A DNA stretch of 64,000 bases from Hydrangea macrophylla (GCA_033977485.1 CM066998.1:58866274-58930273), one strand, 5' to 3'. Positions 1-11,900 are shown, counted from the stretch's first letter. The notes: generated by a model from the letters alone, not told the origin. Made by a program: numbers and translations.

Positions 1-1185
1 TTGTCAGGTCGCTGGACATGAGGGCCTAGTGTGAAAATAGCATGGTAAGTCGGGACTTCGTGTCAGAATCAGAATGGTTATGTTGGGACTTTGTGTCAAA
101 CTCAGTTGGGTATGATAAGACTTCGTGTCGAGTTGGTTGGGAAAGCTTTGAATCCATGTGTGGATATCGCAATTTAACTTACCCACGGCTTCTCTTTTAA
201 AGTTCTTTTTCAAATTTCAAATTCAAAACAAATGAGTCGCCACTTAATTTTTAAAAGGAAAATTAAGAAACTGTTTCAAAGGAAACCGATCTTTTGCGAA
301 ACCAAAAAAATTAACTAGGTCCGGGGATTATGGAATGAGAAAGAAAGGAGCTCGTCGGACTAAAACATCATCTCTCATCCTATCTTAACATCCTTTTAAT
401 TAAATTACTAATCTAAGCATGCCCTCAACTAATACGTAGATATAAGTATACATTACAAAAGCATGTCCAAAGGGCATAAGATTGCAAATAATAAAATATC
501 ACTCAAAACCACATATTTCAATTAGCAGGTAAATATGATATGCAAAATTGAGAACTAGAGAACTTACCCGGGGTCCAGCCGCGAATATTAAACGTGCAAT
601 GCATGCGAATAAAAGAAAGTCTTAAAAAAAAGTCTCTACTCACATATATACATATAAGGCAAATCCTAATTCTAAGGTGTCGTACATGGAGTCGAGAAAT
701 CAATAAAATCAAGGAATAAACAAAACTAGAGAAGGGATTGAGAAAATGTACCTTGAAAGCGCTACAAAACAAAGGGTTAGTTTACATACTTTAAACAAAA
801 CACATCACTAAATCCTAAGCAACAAGTCTTAACACAAGGTGAATTCTATTTTCAAATATCAGTCTACATGGATGAATGCACATAAACACATGAGTATGAA
901 TGAAATTGCTATGAACTATTCATTGGTTTGGATCATTTAGCTTCTGGTTTTAAGCTTACTCAATCATTATTAAGGCATAGTATGAACCCTAGGTTAACAG
1001 AAGATCATTTGAACCTTTATTTATAAAGTTGATTAAATCTGTCACTACATTCTGGAAATTCCAGAGAGCAGACCTAAACTTCAAAGAAATAAAAAGCATG
1101 GTTCCCATGGTTTGATCTTGATGAATTTTGGACACAAGATGCCCCTGCGTGTCTAGTTTTTATCCCAAAACGAATCAAAGTTTCA
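1..1185. repeat. Near-identical copy of 14383-15567 (C flank plus truncated D-family LTR)
   Basis: This stretch matches 14383-15567 at a constant offset of 14,382 bases. I saw two substitutions (at 848 and 1133). Bases 1-159 correspond to the part of solo-LTR element C that flanks D, ending in D's target duplication CCATG. Bases 160-1185 correspond to the first 1,026 bases of D's left LTR, which starts TGTGGATATCG. The match stops abruptly after TTTCA at 1185, where element A's primer-binding site begins. The 84-residue and 69-residue minus-strand ORFs here recur identically in the second copy and are LTR sequence, not genes. Confidence 0.93.
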
Positions 1186-1186
1186 T

Positions 1187-1206
1187 TTGGCGCCGTCTGT
1201 GAGAAA
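1187..1206 (+). other. Primer-binding site of element A
   Basis: The sequence TTGGCGCCGTCTGTGAGAAA begins just after the point where an LTR should end in CA. It has the TGGCGCC start that is common in plant Ty3/gypsy primer-binding sites and would pair with a tRNA 3' end terminating in GGCGCCA. The gag start codon follows about 40 bases later. The primer tRNA identity is not assigned. Confidence 0.7.
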
Positions 1207-1245
1207 GACAGTTCCTTGTCCTCATACTTGTTCTTCCTCGGCGCG

Positions 1246-1443
1246 ATGGTTTCCACCAAATCTTCCTCATCACATCCTGTACAAAACTTAAATCCTATCG
1301 CTCTAGAAACGTCGACTGGGGTAAACCCACCACTTCAGCATCCTCGGCTGCCAACTACAATGGAGCTAATGATGCAATAGATCAAGATCTTGACGGATAC
1401 GGTTCAAGTCTTGGTCCAACAACAACAGGCAATGTCCAAGTTG
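1246..1443 (+). pseudogene. gag: Element A gag, N-terminal fragment
   Basis: An ATG at 1246, about 60 bases after the primer-binding site, opens a Gag-like N-terminus rich in Ser, Thr, Pro and Gln (MVSTKSSSSHPVQ and later VQVLVQQQQAMSK). A TAG interrupts it near 1378. The fragment ends where element B is inserted at 1449 and the same gene resumes at 10219. Gag normally forms the cytoplasmic particle that packages element RNA. This copy cannot do so. Assignment rests on position after the primer-binding site and on the clear Gag sequence in the next piece. Confidence 0.7.
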
Positions 1444-1448
1444 GTAGG

Positions 1449-2972
1449 TGATCTTGTCAGAATCAAGAGAAGAAGTATGCTTTACTTTAAAAGATTTGCA
1501 GTGTGGAAGTAAAGGTCGAACCCACAGAGATTGAAATACTAAAGCACTTTAATTTTAAAACCGAAATCTAGTTAATTAAGAAAATAGAATTTTGATTTTA
1601 ATTAAACTAAGAACAATAAAAATAAATCTAAACTATGAAAGCAATTAAAAGTTGTTTTAAACAATATGTAAAGTGAACCTAGGATTGCAAATCCACCACT
1701 AGCTTCATAATAAAGGGTATTTATGCATTCAATTAGCTTATTACATTGGATGATAATGGGGAATTGTAGCTACAAGCCCAGTTCCTCCGTCAAGAAGGTA
1801 ACTACGATTTAAACACCAACATAATTCATCTTCGGTTGGCACGAATTGTCTCACACTAAACTAGGGTTGCGGCACATTCCGTCTTTCCTAGGCATGAACT
1901 ATTCGGCTACTTGATATCACAATTCAATTAAGCACCATTACATGTAAATAATCCATACAAGCACAGCAAATATAGATCATTGAGCACATCACATTCAAAA
2001 TAGATCTAAGACAAGAATAAAATTTGAAAGTAATGATTTAATTAATAGAAGTACGATTTTATTATAAAAATCCTCGAAACATGTAATCATCATCCATACA
2101 TAATAAAGCTAAAAGAAAAACATAAATAACACCATATTACTTGGCTAAGGTTTTATTGAAATCCTAGATCTTGGTCTAAGCGGCCATAGAAGCGATGAAT
2201 GGCAAGAGGTTGATGGAGGAGGCCATGGGAATCCTTGGTCTTCTTCTTCTTTTTCTCCTTGCTTTCTCTCTTCAATGGCTAAAGTTTTGGTTATGGAAGG
2301 ATGTGAATAATGTTGTGTAATGTTGTGTAACCTCCAAATTGATTTACAATAGGATATATATAGATTTGGAGCATTGGAGGCTTTCCTAAACCTAATCGCA
2401 CTAAAACTGCTTTATTTATGTTTCTAGACATATTGAGCCAATGCCGTTCGCACAGGGCTCTTTAGGACATCAAAATACGTATTTTTGACTTTTTTATACG
2501 GGGCACTCGCATGGGCCGCTTGCGCACGATCCCCAAAATCGCACGAGCGGGCCGCTCCAGCGAGGTGCCTTTTTCCAGCTTTTTCCAAATTTTCTTAGCT
2601 TTGCGCACCGATCGTAGAACTGCGATAACATTTGACTCGGATCTAGGATTGACTCCCCATTTTCCATCACATATCCGTAACTGGAAGATCTACATTTTAT
2701 ATCTCTGGAGAAATTTCTCAAATCCAAAGTCGTCATGGTCAAAAATGTCATTTTCCGAGGCTGCTACTACATTCAGCTCTCACCAGAATCAACTTTTGAG
2801 CCCAGAATGATTTTCAAAGCCACTAATCATTAGTTTTTTGTGCATTTTTAAGTTAAAGCTCTAAAACCTACAAAATACAGAATAATTATTAAAAATCACT
2901 TAATAACTAAATGAAATGGGCTAACAAAGCGTAATTTTAAGACTATAAACAACAACCATTCATCGCCGATCA
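1449..2972 (-). repeat. 3' LTR of element B
   Basis: About 1,524 bases, starting TGATCTTGTCAG and ending GCCGATCA in window orientation. It is collinear with 8689-10218 with scattered substitutions and small indels. It contains the block GGTCGAACCCACAGAG, whose complement (CTCTGTGGGTTCGACC) recurs in the solo LTR I and, in varied form, in G. It also carries the B-type GC-rich palindromic repeat around 2505-2565. ORFs here are shadows. Confidence 0.92.
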
Positions 2973-2986
2973 CACCCCCAAACCTG
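2973..2986 (-). other. Polypurine tract of element B
   Basis: Directly inside the left LTR the plus strand reads CACCCCCAAACC, so the element strand reads GGTTTGGGGGTG immediately before the LTR start TGATC. This is the expected primer site for plus-strand DNA synthesis. Confidence 0.75.
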
Positions 2987-3061
2987 TACTTTGCTAGTCC
3001 TCGAGCAAAGAAAAACGTAAAAAAAAATACTGAAATACAATTAAAATATGTCACAGACAAC

Positions 3062-3165
3062 GCGATTGCATTTAGCATATGCAACAAGTCTTTTAAACCC
3101 CTAGGTGTCCCTAGTAGGACGAGTAAAGTCTCGTAAGGGTTCTCGTCCAATAAGACACCCACAAC
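3062..3165 (-). other. Conserved three-hairpin block next to the polypurine tract (B copy)
   Basis: A block of about 100 bases shared with element G at 60143-60240 although the two elements are otherwise widely diverged. Three stems can be drawn: TTGCAT/ATGCAA, CTAGG/CCTAG and ACGAG/CTCGT. The stems are kept in G while loop bases and loop lengths differ. It lies about 90 bases inside the 3' LTR, in the 3' non-coding part of the element RNA. Function unknown. Confidence 0.65.
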
Positions 3166-5164
3166 CATCTTTATTTCATTATACATTTCAAAAGTTTTAT
3201 TAAAAGCAAAAAACATAGCATTCAATACTCCTTATCATAAAATAATGATTTGAAATAGAATAACGAACAAGAAGAAATGAAACCAAACATCCACTTACGT
3301 CATGAAAAACAATCCCAAGCATGCATCGCATAAATCAATAGAGTTTCTCATAAAATTGCACGTGTGTGATGTGGTAGTCAAATGAACACGCACATGTCAT
3401 GAACTTGAAATATAACTTGGATAACCATCCAACTATGCTTGGACTACGAATCTCACAATGTTCATTACTATCTAAAATGAAACACTCAGGAAACAGGTGT
3501 AATGTGTCTAAGATATGGGAGCAAATGAAATATGTTTTCAAAACGAGAAACGCTCACATATGACTCGTAAAAGACGTATGACATGAAAGAACAGTAGTCT
3601 CATGGATAGGACGCCAATAGGCAAGAAAAATTAATCATTACCATGTTTTAATCCCCTCCCATTATTTTCATAACCAAAATGTTTTCTAGGATCATATAGG
3701 ACTTTTCAAAAGTAGTAACGTGGCTCAATTAATGAAAAAGGGTAGAAAGGATTCATTAGGTAGTTTCAGAGTGGCGTTGTAATGCATGTTCGATTTCTTT
3801 CATCTTCTCTTCTACCAACTTTCATCTTTTTATTCTTTTCTTTTCATATTTCTTTTTATCTCTTTCCTCTTTTTTTTTTTCTTCTTCTAACCTCATTCTT
3901 TTCCTTTTCGTTGCTTTTGAAATGATTGTTCATTTTATACCAAGGCAACTACCCCAAACATCATATTATTTTCTTCTTCTTCGTAATCGCACACCGCCTT
4001 ATCACCACTAAAAGTTGATCAATATATCTTTCAGTGGTAAACTCCAAGTTGGCCAAGTTGGAGCAAAAAAAAAAAGGATCATGGTGATTAAAGAAAAATA
4101 GGCACTTTAAAGGCTCAAAGGGGCGAACCAAGGATAAAATATCTTTTATCTGGGTAGGTCAAATGGTAAGAATGGTGAAAAATAAAGAGGGCCTAAAATC
4201 ATTTCCTAGGGTGATACAGTTCTTCAACATGTACAATGAAAGATTATTTAGCATGGTAACGAATATTTTAACTTGACTATCAACCAAAACAAGAATAATG
4301 AGACTAAACAACGAGTTATTGCGCTATTCAAATGAAATTCGACAAACACAAAATGTATTTATAACCCTCTAAAAATAAAAGATAGGCTCAAAAAGCTCAC
4401 TGGGTTTAGTCTCCACACTATGTTATCTAGAGATTCGAATCATATTATAGTTCACATCAAACATATATTCAAGTGACTATGTGCAGTGCATAGCTTTGTG
4501 TGCAAATCTATGATATAAAACTACGATTCGAACAATACATATCCTAAACATCGCATCATGACTTTAGCATATGTTTTAACCACATCTTTCCTTGTTTGCC
4601 ATTCTATAACAATCCAAGTTTCCTAACAAGAAGTATCGACTCAAGATTGCAAAAACGTCGGTAACATCGTTTATTTAAGCACAAGTATCGAAATTTTTTT
4701 GAAAAATCAGCGCATAATAAAAATTGGTGCATAATAATGTACATGTGAGTACATACCCCCAAACCTAAACCTTTCATTGTCCCCAATGAAACAATAAAAC
4801 GAAAGAAAGGAAAGTACATAAGGAAGGAACGATATTACCTTGATCTTGACAATCACAAACAGGTGAATGTATAATAATATGGAATGAAAGTTCAAACATG
4901 TTCCAATTGAAGCTACTAATTCACCTATCAATACTTGAAAAAAACAAAAAAAAAAACAAAAGAACTACGATTGCTAATAAAAATATAAATATGTAATGTA
5001 GATCGTGACATACTTGTTAAAAAACTAACTAAGACCAAAAAGAACAAGCATAAATGGAATAATCAAAACAAAGAATGACTCGATGTCCTAAGGGAGCAAA
5101 CAGAAAAGAAGCTGACCAAGTTTGGGATAAAGAAGGTAAGAGAACAGAGAGAAAAACATAAAAA
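3166..5164. other. Non-coding 3' region of element B
   Basis: About 2 kb between the hairpin block and the GC-rich repeats. It is A/T-rich with pyrimidine runs near 3800-3900. No protein of recognisable family is encoded on either strand, and the 60-110 residue ORFs look like chance. In an autonomous Athila element an envelope-position ORF would be expected hereabouts. I do not see one. Confidence 0.6.
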
Positions 5165-5392
5165 AAACCCTCCCTCGCGCGCGCGAGTCCCTCCTCGAGG
5201 AGAAGCTGAGGCTTGTTTTAAGTTTCTTGAAAGAAAATTTCTAAGCAACAGATCATGCGAGTGGGACGCTCGGGTGATGTACTCGCGCGCGCTATCTGTG
5301 GCACGATCTGTTACTGAGAGTATTTATAAACAATTTGGAAAATTTTTCTTGAAGGTAAAATCTCGCGCGAGCAGGTCACGTGCGCGACGTGG
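5165..5392. repeat. GC-rich palindromic repeats of the B family (internal copy)
   Basis: Clusters of CGCGCGCGAG, CTCGAGGAG, GACGCTCGG and CTCGCGCGAG alternate here with A/T-rich spacers. Related CGCGAGC/GCTCGCG words occur in both B LTRs (about 2505-2565 and 9745-9818) and strongly in solo LTR I (48963-49062). They stand out sharply from the surrounding A/T-rich DNA. Confidence 0.7.
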
Positions 5393-5536
5393 TCTTTTTC
5401 TCTTTTTTCACTTGTTTTATGTGTATAAGTTCAAAATAACTTAACCCCGATCCCCAAACTTGTCCAGTTCAAAAACTGACCAAAAATGAACAAAAAATGA
5501 TCAAAAAGTGTACAAAAATGAGGAAACGGAACGATA

Positions 5537-5572
5537 AAAGCTTGGGTTGCCTCCCACGAAGCGCTGTCTTTT
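5537..5572 (-). other. Dyad motif marking the end of the Athila-type coding region
   Basis: On the element strand the sequence reads AGCGCTTCGTGGGAGGCAAC followed by CCAAGC, with a GGG/CCC dyad around AGGCAA. From memory, GGGAGGCAACCC-type motifs recur in Athila-like elements in the non-coding stretch downstream of pol. Here it sits just after the protease remnant, consistent with deletion of reverse transcriptase through integrase. Confidence 0.45.
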
Positions 5573-5604
5573 ACGTCTTCAGCTAGACCCTTCTAGCTCA
5601 CGAT

Positions 5605-6365
5605 TTATGGAGGCAGCATCTCGGATTTTGTACCCTTGAAGGCATTCGGTAGATTCTGGTGGAAAGCAGAAAGAATGTCGTTATGAGTTAATTCATTCGA
5701 CAGTTCACTTTGATCATGTTCAAATCGATTTCTTACCTTCTGAGTAAATTCGTCATTAGGATCCGGATTATTTGAATTCGTCCGCCCATTACTCACCATA
5801 TTTCTGTAGTAGGTTTAATAGTTTGTCTAACCTCACTATCTGCCTCACATAGGTAATCATCATCATTGAGAGGTTGATCAATAGCGTTAAAAACGTTTAA
5901 TTTTAGGTTCATGTTCCCAAATGACACTTTCATTACCCCCATTTGACAGTTGACACGAGCGTTGGCCGTGGCTAAGAACGGACGACCTAGAATGACAGGA
6001 GTGTATCTCCTAGCATCTAGCACAGGTTCGGTGTCAAGGACCATGAAATCGACGGGATAGTAACAATTATCAACTTTAACTAGAACGTCTTCGACCATTC
6101 CTCTAGGGATTTTAACAGAACGATCCGCTAATTGTATGGTAGCGGCTGTGGATTTCAGTTCACCTAATCCTAGTTGTTTCTATATAGTGTAAGGTAAGAG
6201 ATTAACACTTGCCCCTAAGTCAAGGAGAGCCCGATGAATGACAGTGTCACCTATGATACATGAGATCGTTGGTGTGCCAGGATCCTTATACTTTGGAGGA
6301 GCGTGTTGGAAAATCGAATATACTTTTTCCGTGAGAAAGACCTTTTTCAGAGTATTACTACGCAA
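5605..6365 (-). pseudogene. pol: Element B protease region
   Basis: Minus-strand translations carry an Athila-type aspartic protease. The active-site region reads ALLDLGASVNLLPY (near 6180-6240), followed after a TAG by MVEDVLVKVDNCYYPVDF, then RRYTPVILGRPFLATANA near 6000. The DLGAS form rather than DTGAS is what I recall for Athila proteases. Upstream is the Gag-protease linker with VKINIPFLEAIK. After the protease the frame ends near 5605 with no reverse transcriptase motif. It would cut Gag-Pol into mature parts, but the in-frame stop disables this copy. Confidence 0.8.
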
Positions 6366-8179
6366 CTTGCGCTTTTGAGTGCATAGGTCTTTTAGACATT
6401 TAGCGTAAGTGGGAATTTATTTTATAGCTTCGAGGAATGGAATATTGATTTTTACTTGTTTAAACACCTCGAGTATATCTTTGACTTTTGACATTTTCTT
6501 TGAAAATTGTGACGGTTCGTCGACATTTGGTGGGAAAGGCATTCTCGGTACATAATTAGTCGGGGTTGGTTCATTTTCTTTCCTAATTCGACTCGTGCCC
6601 TCACCCTTCTCTTGATTCAAATTAATGTTCACATCTTTCTCACTCGCATTTGGGATCTCAACAACTTCCTCTTCTCGAATAGTCATCCTAGTCGAGACGA
6701 CATTTACTTGCTCATTCGAACCCCCAATCTCGTATTGTCCCTTAGGATTTTGAATAGTTTCTACGACCCATTGTATTAGCTATTTGTCCCATTTGGGACA
6801 CGAGCTTCGCAATGGATTGTGTGTGAGAGTGCACTATTTGTGCTTGCACTTGCACTTGCATTTTGAGATTCTTAAGGGACGTCAACACCTTTTCCTCAAA
6901 AGCGTTAATCCTTGGAGGGTTAGGATTAGGAGGGGGGGTGTTGGTATTGACTTTGTTGAAATTGGGGTCGATAAGTATTAGGAAAATTAGTCATCATAGG
7001 ATTATAACTATTTCGTGGAAATTGTTGAATAGAGTTAATGTATTGCTCCACGAATTCTGAAAATTGAGACGTAGATGGGCATGCAAGCATAGAATGCGAA
7101 GGATCGGAACATAATTGACAAATTTCATAAGAGGATGAGCCTGTCGTTTGGTTCATCGTCATAAGTCGATCAAGTGTTTTAGATAGTTCTTGTATTTTGA
7201 TTGAATGACTTGACTCGAAACATTCCTCTCGCTTGGGCTATTTAGGTGGAAGACATCCCTCAGGACATACCGACACGGCTTGATGCATCGAATTCTCACT
7301 TAATGTTTCAAAAATTTTTCATGCCTCGTCGGCGCTTTTGTGTAGGAAGGTACCCGCACAAACGGCATCGACGGTATTACGAAGTGAGGGAACAAGTCCC
7401 ACGTAGAAGACCTATACCAATTGCCACTTGGGAACTTGATGATGTGGGCAAGAGTGTAATAATTCTTTAAATTGTTCCCAAGTGTCATAGAGTGTTTCCC
7501 CATCTTGCATCACAAAGTTAGTTATAGATTTTCTTATCTGGTTAGTTCTTGTGATAGGGAAAAACTTTTGTAAAAATGCGGTATGTAATGCTTCCCATGT
7601 TTTAATAGTGTTTGGCTCAAGAGACTGGAGCCAGTACTTAGCTTTATCCTTTAAGGAGAATGGAAAGAGTCACAATTTTAATTCATCATCAGTTAGGTGT
7701 TGGATTTTTAATGTGGAGCATATATCTTGGAAATCTCCTAAATGCTGATAAGGATCTTCTTTAATACGGCCATGGAATAAAGGGAGTAGCGCGATGGTAG
7801 ATGACTTTATCTCAAAGTGAGATGCCGTCACCTCCGGTAATTCGATACCTGCCTGTGGCGTATAGGCCGTAGGAATGAAATAATCTATAAGTGGAGGACG
7901 TTGAGGTATATTAGGATTATTTCCATTATTTCCGTTGTTCCTGTTGTTTCCAATGTCGGCCATTGGAATAGGTTGAATGTTAATAGTTCGAGTTTTTCTT
8001 AAGCGTTTAAGGGTACTTTGAATTTTGACCTGAAATAACGACGACGGCTTCGGAGTCGATTCGCCGTCTAGCAACTGAGCTCTAGAAGCTTGGGTTGATG
8101 ACCTAAGGACTCTTAGGGTATGTTCAAGTTCAAGGTCGAAAGAATGTAGTTCGGGTTTACTTGAACGCGTACCAAACAT
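6366..8179 (-). pseudogene. gag: Element B gag
   Basis: The N-terminal part (8179 down to about 7670) reads MFGTRSSKPELHSFDLE, a run of Asn/Gly repeats, then IELPEVTASHFEIK and EDPYQHLGDFQDICSTLK. A TGA after DELKL interrupts it. The same frame then continues with LFPFSLKDKAKYWLQSL, TWEALHTAFLQKFFP and DGETLYDTWEQFKELLHSCP, the core pattern of Athila and other plant gypsy Gags. Two further stops follow. A zinc-knuckle-like stretch CQLCSDPSHSMLAC lies near 7090. The C-terminus is Gln/Pro/Asn-rich. It is recognisable throughout but inactivated. Confidence 0.85.
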
Positions 8180-8661
8180 AAACTATAAAAAAACAACACT
8201 AATATAAAGACTGACTCAAACAAATAATAAAATAAACTACGCAATTAATCAAGCACACAATACTACTATGATGCATGTAAGCTATCCTGTAATGCAGTGA
8301 TTCACGTCAAAGCCAAGTGCCCCGGGTTTCCTAGCTAATACAGTGCTCACTCCACACCTAACCTAATGCAAGTAATTGCTTCTCAGCGCCCTGACTTACA
8401 GTAATTTGATGTGAAATTTAAAACAACGGATTTATTTGATATTTTTAAATTGATTGCAATTTTATTTTTCAGGTTCGCGTAAGCTCCGTTGATGTGCACA
8501 GCTACTCCACTAGAACATGCTAGAATTTGATGACTTGTAAGCTGCAAAACACGGATAATTTTAGTGACTCGAAAATTAAAATGGAAAAGTAAGAAAATAA
8601 AATCTAATATAATATTTACGAATTAACTAAACTAAGATTCTAAAACTAAAGGTAGTAATTT
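8180..8661 (-). other. 5' leader of element B
   Basis: About 480 bases between gag and the primer-binding site. A/T-rich, without an ORF or repeat I can identify. It should be the untranslated leader of the element RNA. Confidence 0.6.
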
Positions 8662-8683
8662 GCAATCCCCGGCAACGCTGCCA
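8662..8683 (-). other. Primer-binding site of element B
   Basis: On the element strand this reads TGGCAGCGTTGCCGGGGATT, five bases inside the right LTR. It is one or two changes from the TGGCGCCGTTGCCGGGGA type that I associate with Athila-like elements and tRNA-Asp. It fixes the right LTR as the 5' LTR. Confidence 0.75.
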
Positions 8684-8688
8684 AAAAT

Positions 8689-10218
8689 TGATCTTGTCAG
8701 AATCAAGATAAGAAGTATGCTTTACTTTAAAAAATTTGCAGTGTGGAAGTAAAGGTCGAACCCACAGAGATTGAAATACTAAAGCACTTTAATTCTAAAA
8801 CCTAAATCTAGTTAATTAAGAATATAGAATTTTAATTTTGATTTTAATTAAACTAAGAACAATAAAAATAAATCTAAACTATGAAAGCAATTAAAAGTTG
8901 TTTTAAACGATATGTAAAGTGAACCTAGGATTGCGAATCCACCACTAGCTTCATAATAAGGGTATTTATGCATTCAATTAGCTTATTAGATTGGATGATA
9001 ATGGGGAATTGTAGCTATAAGCACAATTCCTCCGTCAAGAAGATAACTACGATTCAAACACCAACATAATTCATCTTCGGTTGGCACGGACTATTTCACA
9101 CTAAACTAGGGTTGCGGCACAATCCGTCTTTCCTAGGCATGAACTATTCGACTACTTGATATCACAATTCAATTAAGCACCATTACATCTAAATAATCTA
9201 TACAAGCACAGCAAATATAGATCATTGAGCACATCACATTCAAAATAGATCTAAGACAAGAATAAAATTTGAAAGTAATGATTTAATTAATAGAAGTACG
9301 ATTTTATTATAAAAATCCTCGAAACATGTAATCATCATCCATACATAATAAAGCTAAAAGAAAAACATAAATAACACCCTGTTACTTGGCTAGGGTTTCA
9401 TTGAAACCCTAGATCTTGGTCTAAGCGGCCATAGAAGCGATGAATGGCAAGAAGTTGATGAAGGAGGCCATGGGAAACCTGGGTCTTCTTCTTTTTCTCC
9501 TTGCTTTCCTCTCTTCAATGGTTGAAGTTTTGGTTATGGAAGGATGTGCATAATGTTGGGTAATGTTGTGTGACCTCAAAATTGATTTACAATAGGATAT
9601 ATATAGATTTGGAGCAAGTTTGGAGACTTTCCTAAACCTAATCGCACTAAAACTGCTTTATTTACATTTTTGGACGTATTCAGCCAATTCAGTTCACACA
9701 GGGCTCTTCAGGACATCGAAATATGCATTTTTGACTTTTTTTTGTATGGGTCGATTGTGCAGGCTGCTCGAGCGCGATCCCCAAAATCGCGCAAGTGGGC
9801 CACTCCAGCGAGGTGCCTTTTTCCAGCCTTTTCCATATTTTCTCAACTTTGCGTACTGATCGTAGAATTGTGATAACTTTTGACTCGGACCTCAGATTGA
9901 CTCCCTGTTTGTGGCCACGCGTCCGTAACTCAAAGATCTACATTTTATATCTTTGGAGAAATTTCTCAAATCCAAAGTCTTCATGGTCAAAGCCATTTTT
10001 TGAGGCTGCTACTGCATTCAGCTCTCACCGGAATCAACTTTTGAGCCCAGAATGACTTCCAAAGCCACTAATCATTGGTTTTTTCTGCATTTTCAAGTTA
10101 AAGCCCCAAAGCCTACAAAATACAGAATACTTATTAAAAGACACTTAATAACTAAATGAAATGGGCTAACAAAGCGTAATTTTAGGACTACAAATAGCAA
10201 CTATTTGTCGTCGATCAG
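8689..10218 (-). repeat. 5' LTR of element B
   Basis: About 1,530 bases matching 1449-2972 throughout, ending GTCGATCA just before the resumption of element A gag. GC-rich B-type repeats lie at about 9745-9818. The ORFs in it have near copies in the left LTR and are not genes. Confidence 0.92.
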
Positions 10219-10223
10219 TATGC

Positions 10224-11060
10224 AGTCAGCTCAATCCCCCTAAGGAGCACAGGGAGGAGATTCATCCTACTAGAACTGGTCACAACCCAGCGGCTAGGGG
10301 CACCAACGAGCTACATAGCAAAAATGGAGAACAAATTGATGAATCTAGAGATCACTACAAGACCGATCTGACGGATCATGCCAAATGTGACTCAAAGGAC
10401 CAACCCAAAAAAGATCAACCGAATAAAGATCAACCGAAGGAAGACACACCTGAAGCATTGCAGCTTAAGGTTGAACAGGAACTCTAGGAGCTTTTGGGGC
10501 AAGATGGCCCTCTATTCGATAGATCAATCACAAATCAAAGGTTTCACCTTGCCAAAGCTCACCATGTATGATGGAAAAACAAACCTTGCAGAACACCTGA
10601 GCCATTACCAGTGAGCCATGGCATTGTATAGCCATAGTAATGCTTTGATGTGCCGAGCTTTCTCAAATACGCTCGCTGACATGGCTCTGTGTTGGTTTAA
10701 AAGGCTTCCACACAGATTAGTCACGTCGTTTGCTGACCTGGGGGAGAAGTTTATCAACCAATTATTAACCAGAAAGAAAATCAAGAAGGGACCGGATCAC
10801 ATACTGACTATACGCTAGGCCAAAGGTGAGGGGTTTGAGAGATTATATAACAAGGTTCAATACCGAGCTAAATATGATGGAGGGGTGCGATCAGGGCTTC
10901 GCCAACTCGGCATTAAAGGCAGGGGCTCCACCCTGGCATATTCCTTACCTTCATCAACAAGAATCCCCCTAAAAGTCATGCAGAATTGTTGGCTCGGGCC
11001 AACAAATATATATTGGTAGAAGACATAAATACGGCCAAGAAGGTGCTGAGAAACATGATA
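10224..11060 (+). pseudogene. gag: Element A gag, middle part (retrotransposon Gag domain)
   Basis: Resumes the gene interrupted by B. A charged linker (Lys/Asp/Gln-rich, with stops) leads to the Gag core: GFTLPKLTMYDGKTNLAEHL, then MALYSHSNALMCRAFSNTL, ALCWFKRLPHRLVTSFADL and GEKFINQLLTRKK. This is the pattern of the Tat-lineage retrotransposon Gag domain. A stop lies at about 10615 and a TAG at about 10816. Downstream NKVQYRAKYDGG and KKVLRNMID are still readable with frame changes. The gene is cut by C's insertion after GATCC (11061-11065) and continues at 33278. Confidence 0.82.
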
Positions 11061-11399
11061 GATCCTATAGCACTCAAAATTTCTAGGAATTCCACGTAGG
11101 AATAATAATATTAGTGACTTCACCGTGGTACGGTTACAGAAGGTCCATTAGGATGGCCTCAATTAGAAATCTCTGTAAGAAACCTTAGTAAACGTCTTGT
11201 CAACAACAATGACGTTAGTAATAAACTATAGTTTATTAGAAATGTAACCTTGACATGTGTAGTTTTTAAGTTGGAAATCACCGATAGGTTATTATACTTA
11301 AGCCCGTACACAGCCTCGTACATAGGCACAATTTCATTTGTGCACGTACATCGAGATATGCATGCAACCCTATGAACTTGCACGTATATGAGATGCGGG

Positions 11400-11900
11400 C
11401 CCCACACATGGCCACGTGGCAGCCATGCATAGTCCCCTCACTACTTGGCAAATAATGCACCCACACACCACATTTGGCACACATGTACCCTCATGTGTGA
11501 CACTTGTCAAGATTCTCCCCTCCCACACATACTTATACCACAACACAATACCACCCCCACACATTACTGCGCCCTCTCTGCCTCACATTGCACACTTATT
11601 CAGCACGTTCACACACACCATTTTCTGCATCGCACACACATTCACAGATTATGTAGAAGGAGAGAGAGACCCAAGAGTGAGTGAGTGAGTGAGAGAGACG
11701 AGCTTGTCTAAAGATCAAACCCACACCCCTACAACTCCCGGCTTATACATTACACCCACATTCTCTACACTCTCTGTAACCCCACACACCCACACACACA
11801 CTGTCACGCAAACCAGATAAGGAGAAAAGACACAGAGGAGAGAGAAAAAGAAGATCGGAGAAGTTTGAAGAGAACCCGAGGCCACCTAAGGTAAAACCCA
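11400..11900 (+). other. CA-rich then GA-rich tract in element C
   Basis: ACACAC-rich sequence dominates 11450-11660 and 11745-11810, with GAGTGAGTGAGTGAGAGAGA at about 11675-11697 and another GA-rich stretch at 11820-11870. Pyrimidine/purine microsatellites of this kind are common in promoter and leader parts of plant LTRs. No credible ORF: the overlapping plus-strand ORFs are low-complexity His/Thr translations. Confidence 0.5.

Larger units (their letters stand above)
1449..10218 (-). mobile_element. Element B: Athila-like retrotransposon lacking RT, RNase H and integrase
   Basis: Two direct LTRs (1449-2972 and 8689-10218) bracket an internal region read on the minus strand. Ends are TGATC and GATCA. 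Flanks are GTAGG (1444-1448) and GTATG (10219-10223), a target duplication with one mismatch. A primer-binding site lies next to the right LTR and a polypurine tract next to the left LTR, fixing the orientation. Gag and protease are recognisable. The reading then passes straight into non-coding DNA without reverse transcriptase or integrase, so this is a deletion derivative that would need proteins from another element. The insertion splits element A gag. Confidence 0.9.

Noticed and set aside
11278..11688. Several overlapping ORFs rich in His, Thr and Cys
   Set aside because: They translate CA/CT microsatellite DNA in element C's LTR in multiple frames.
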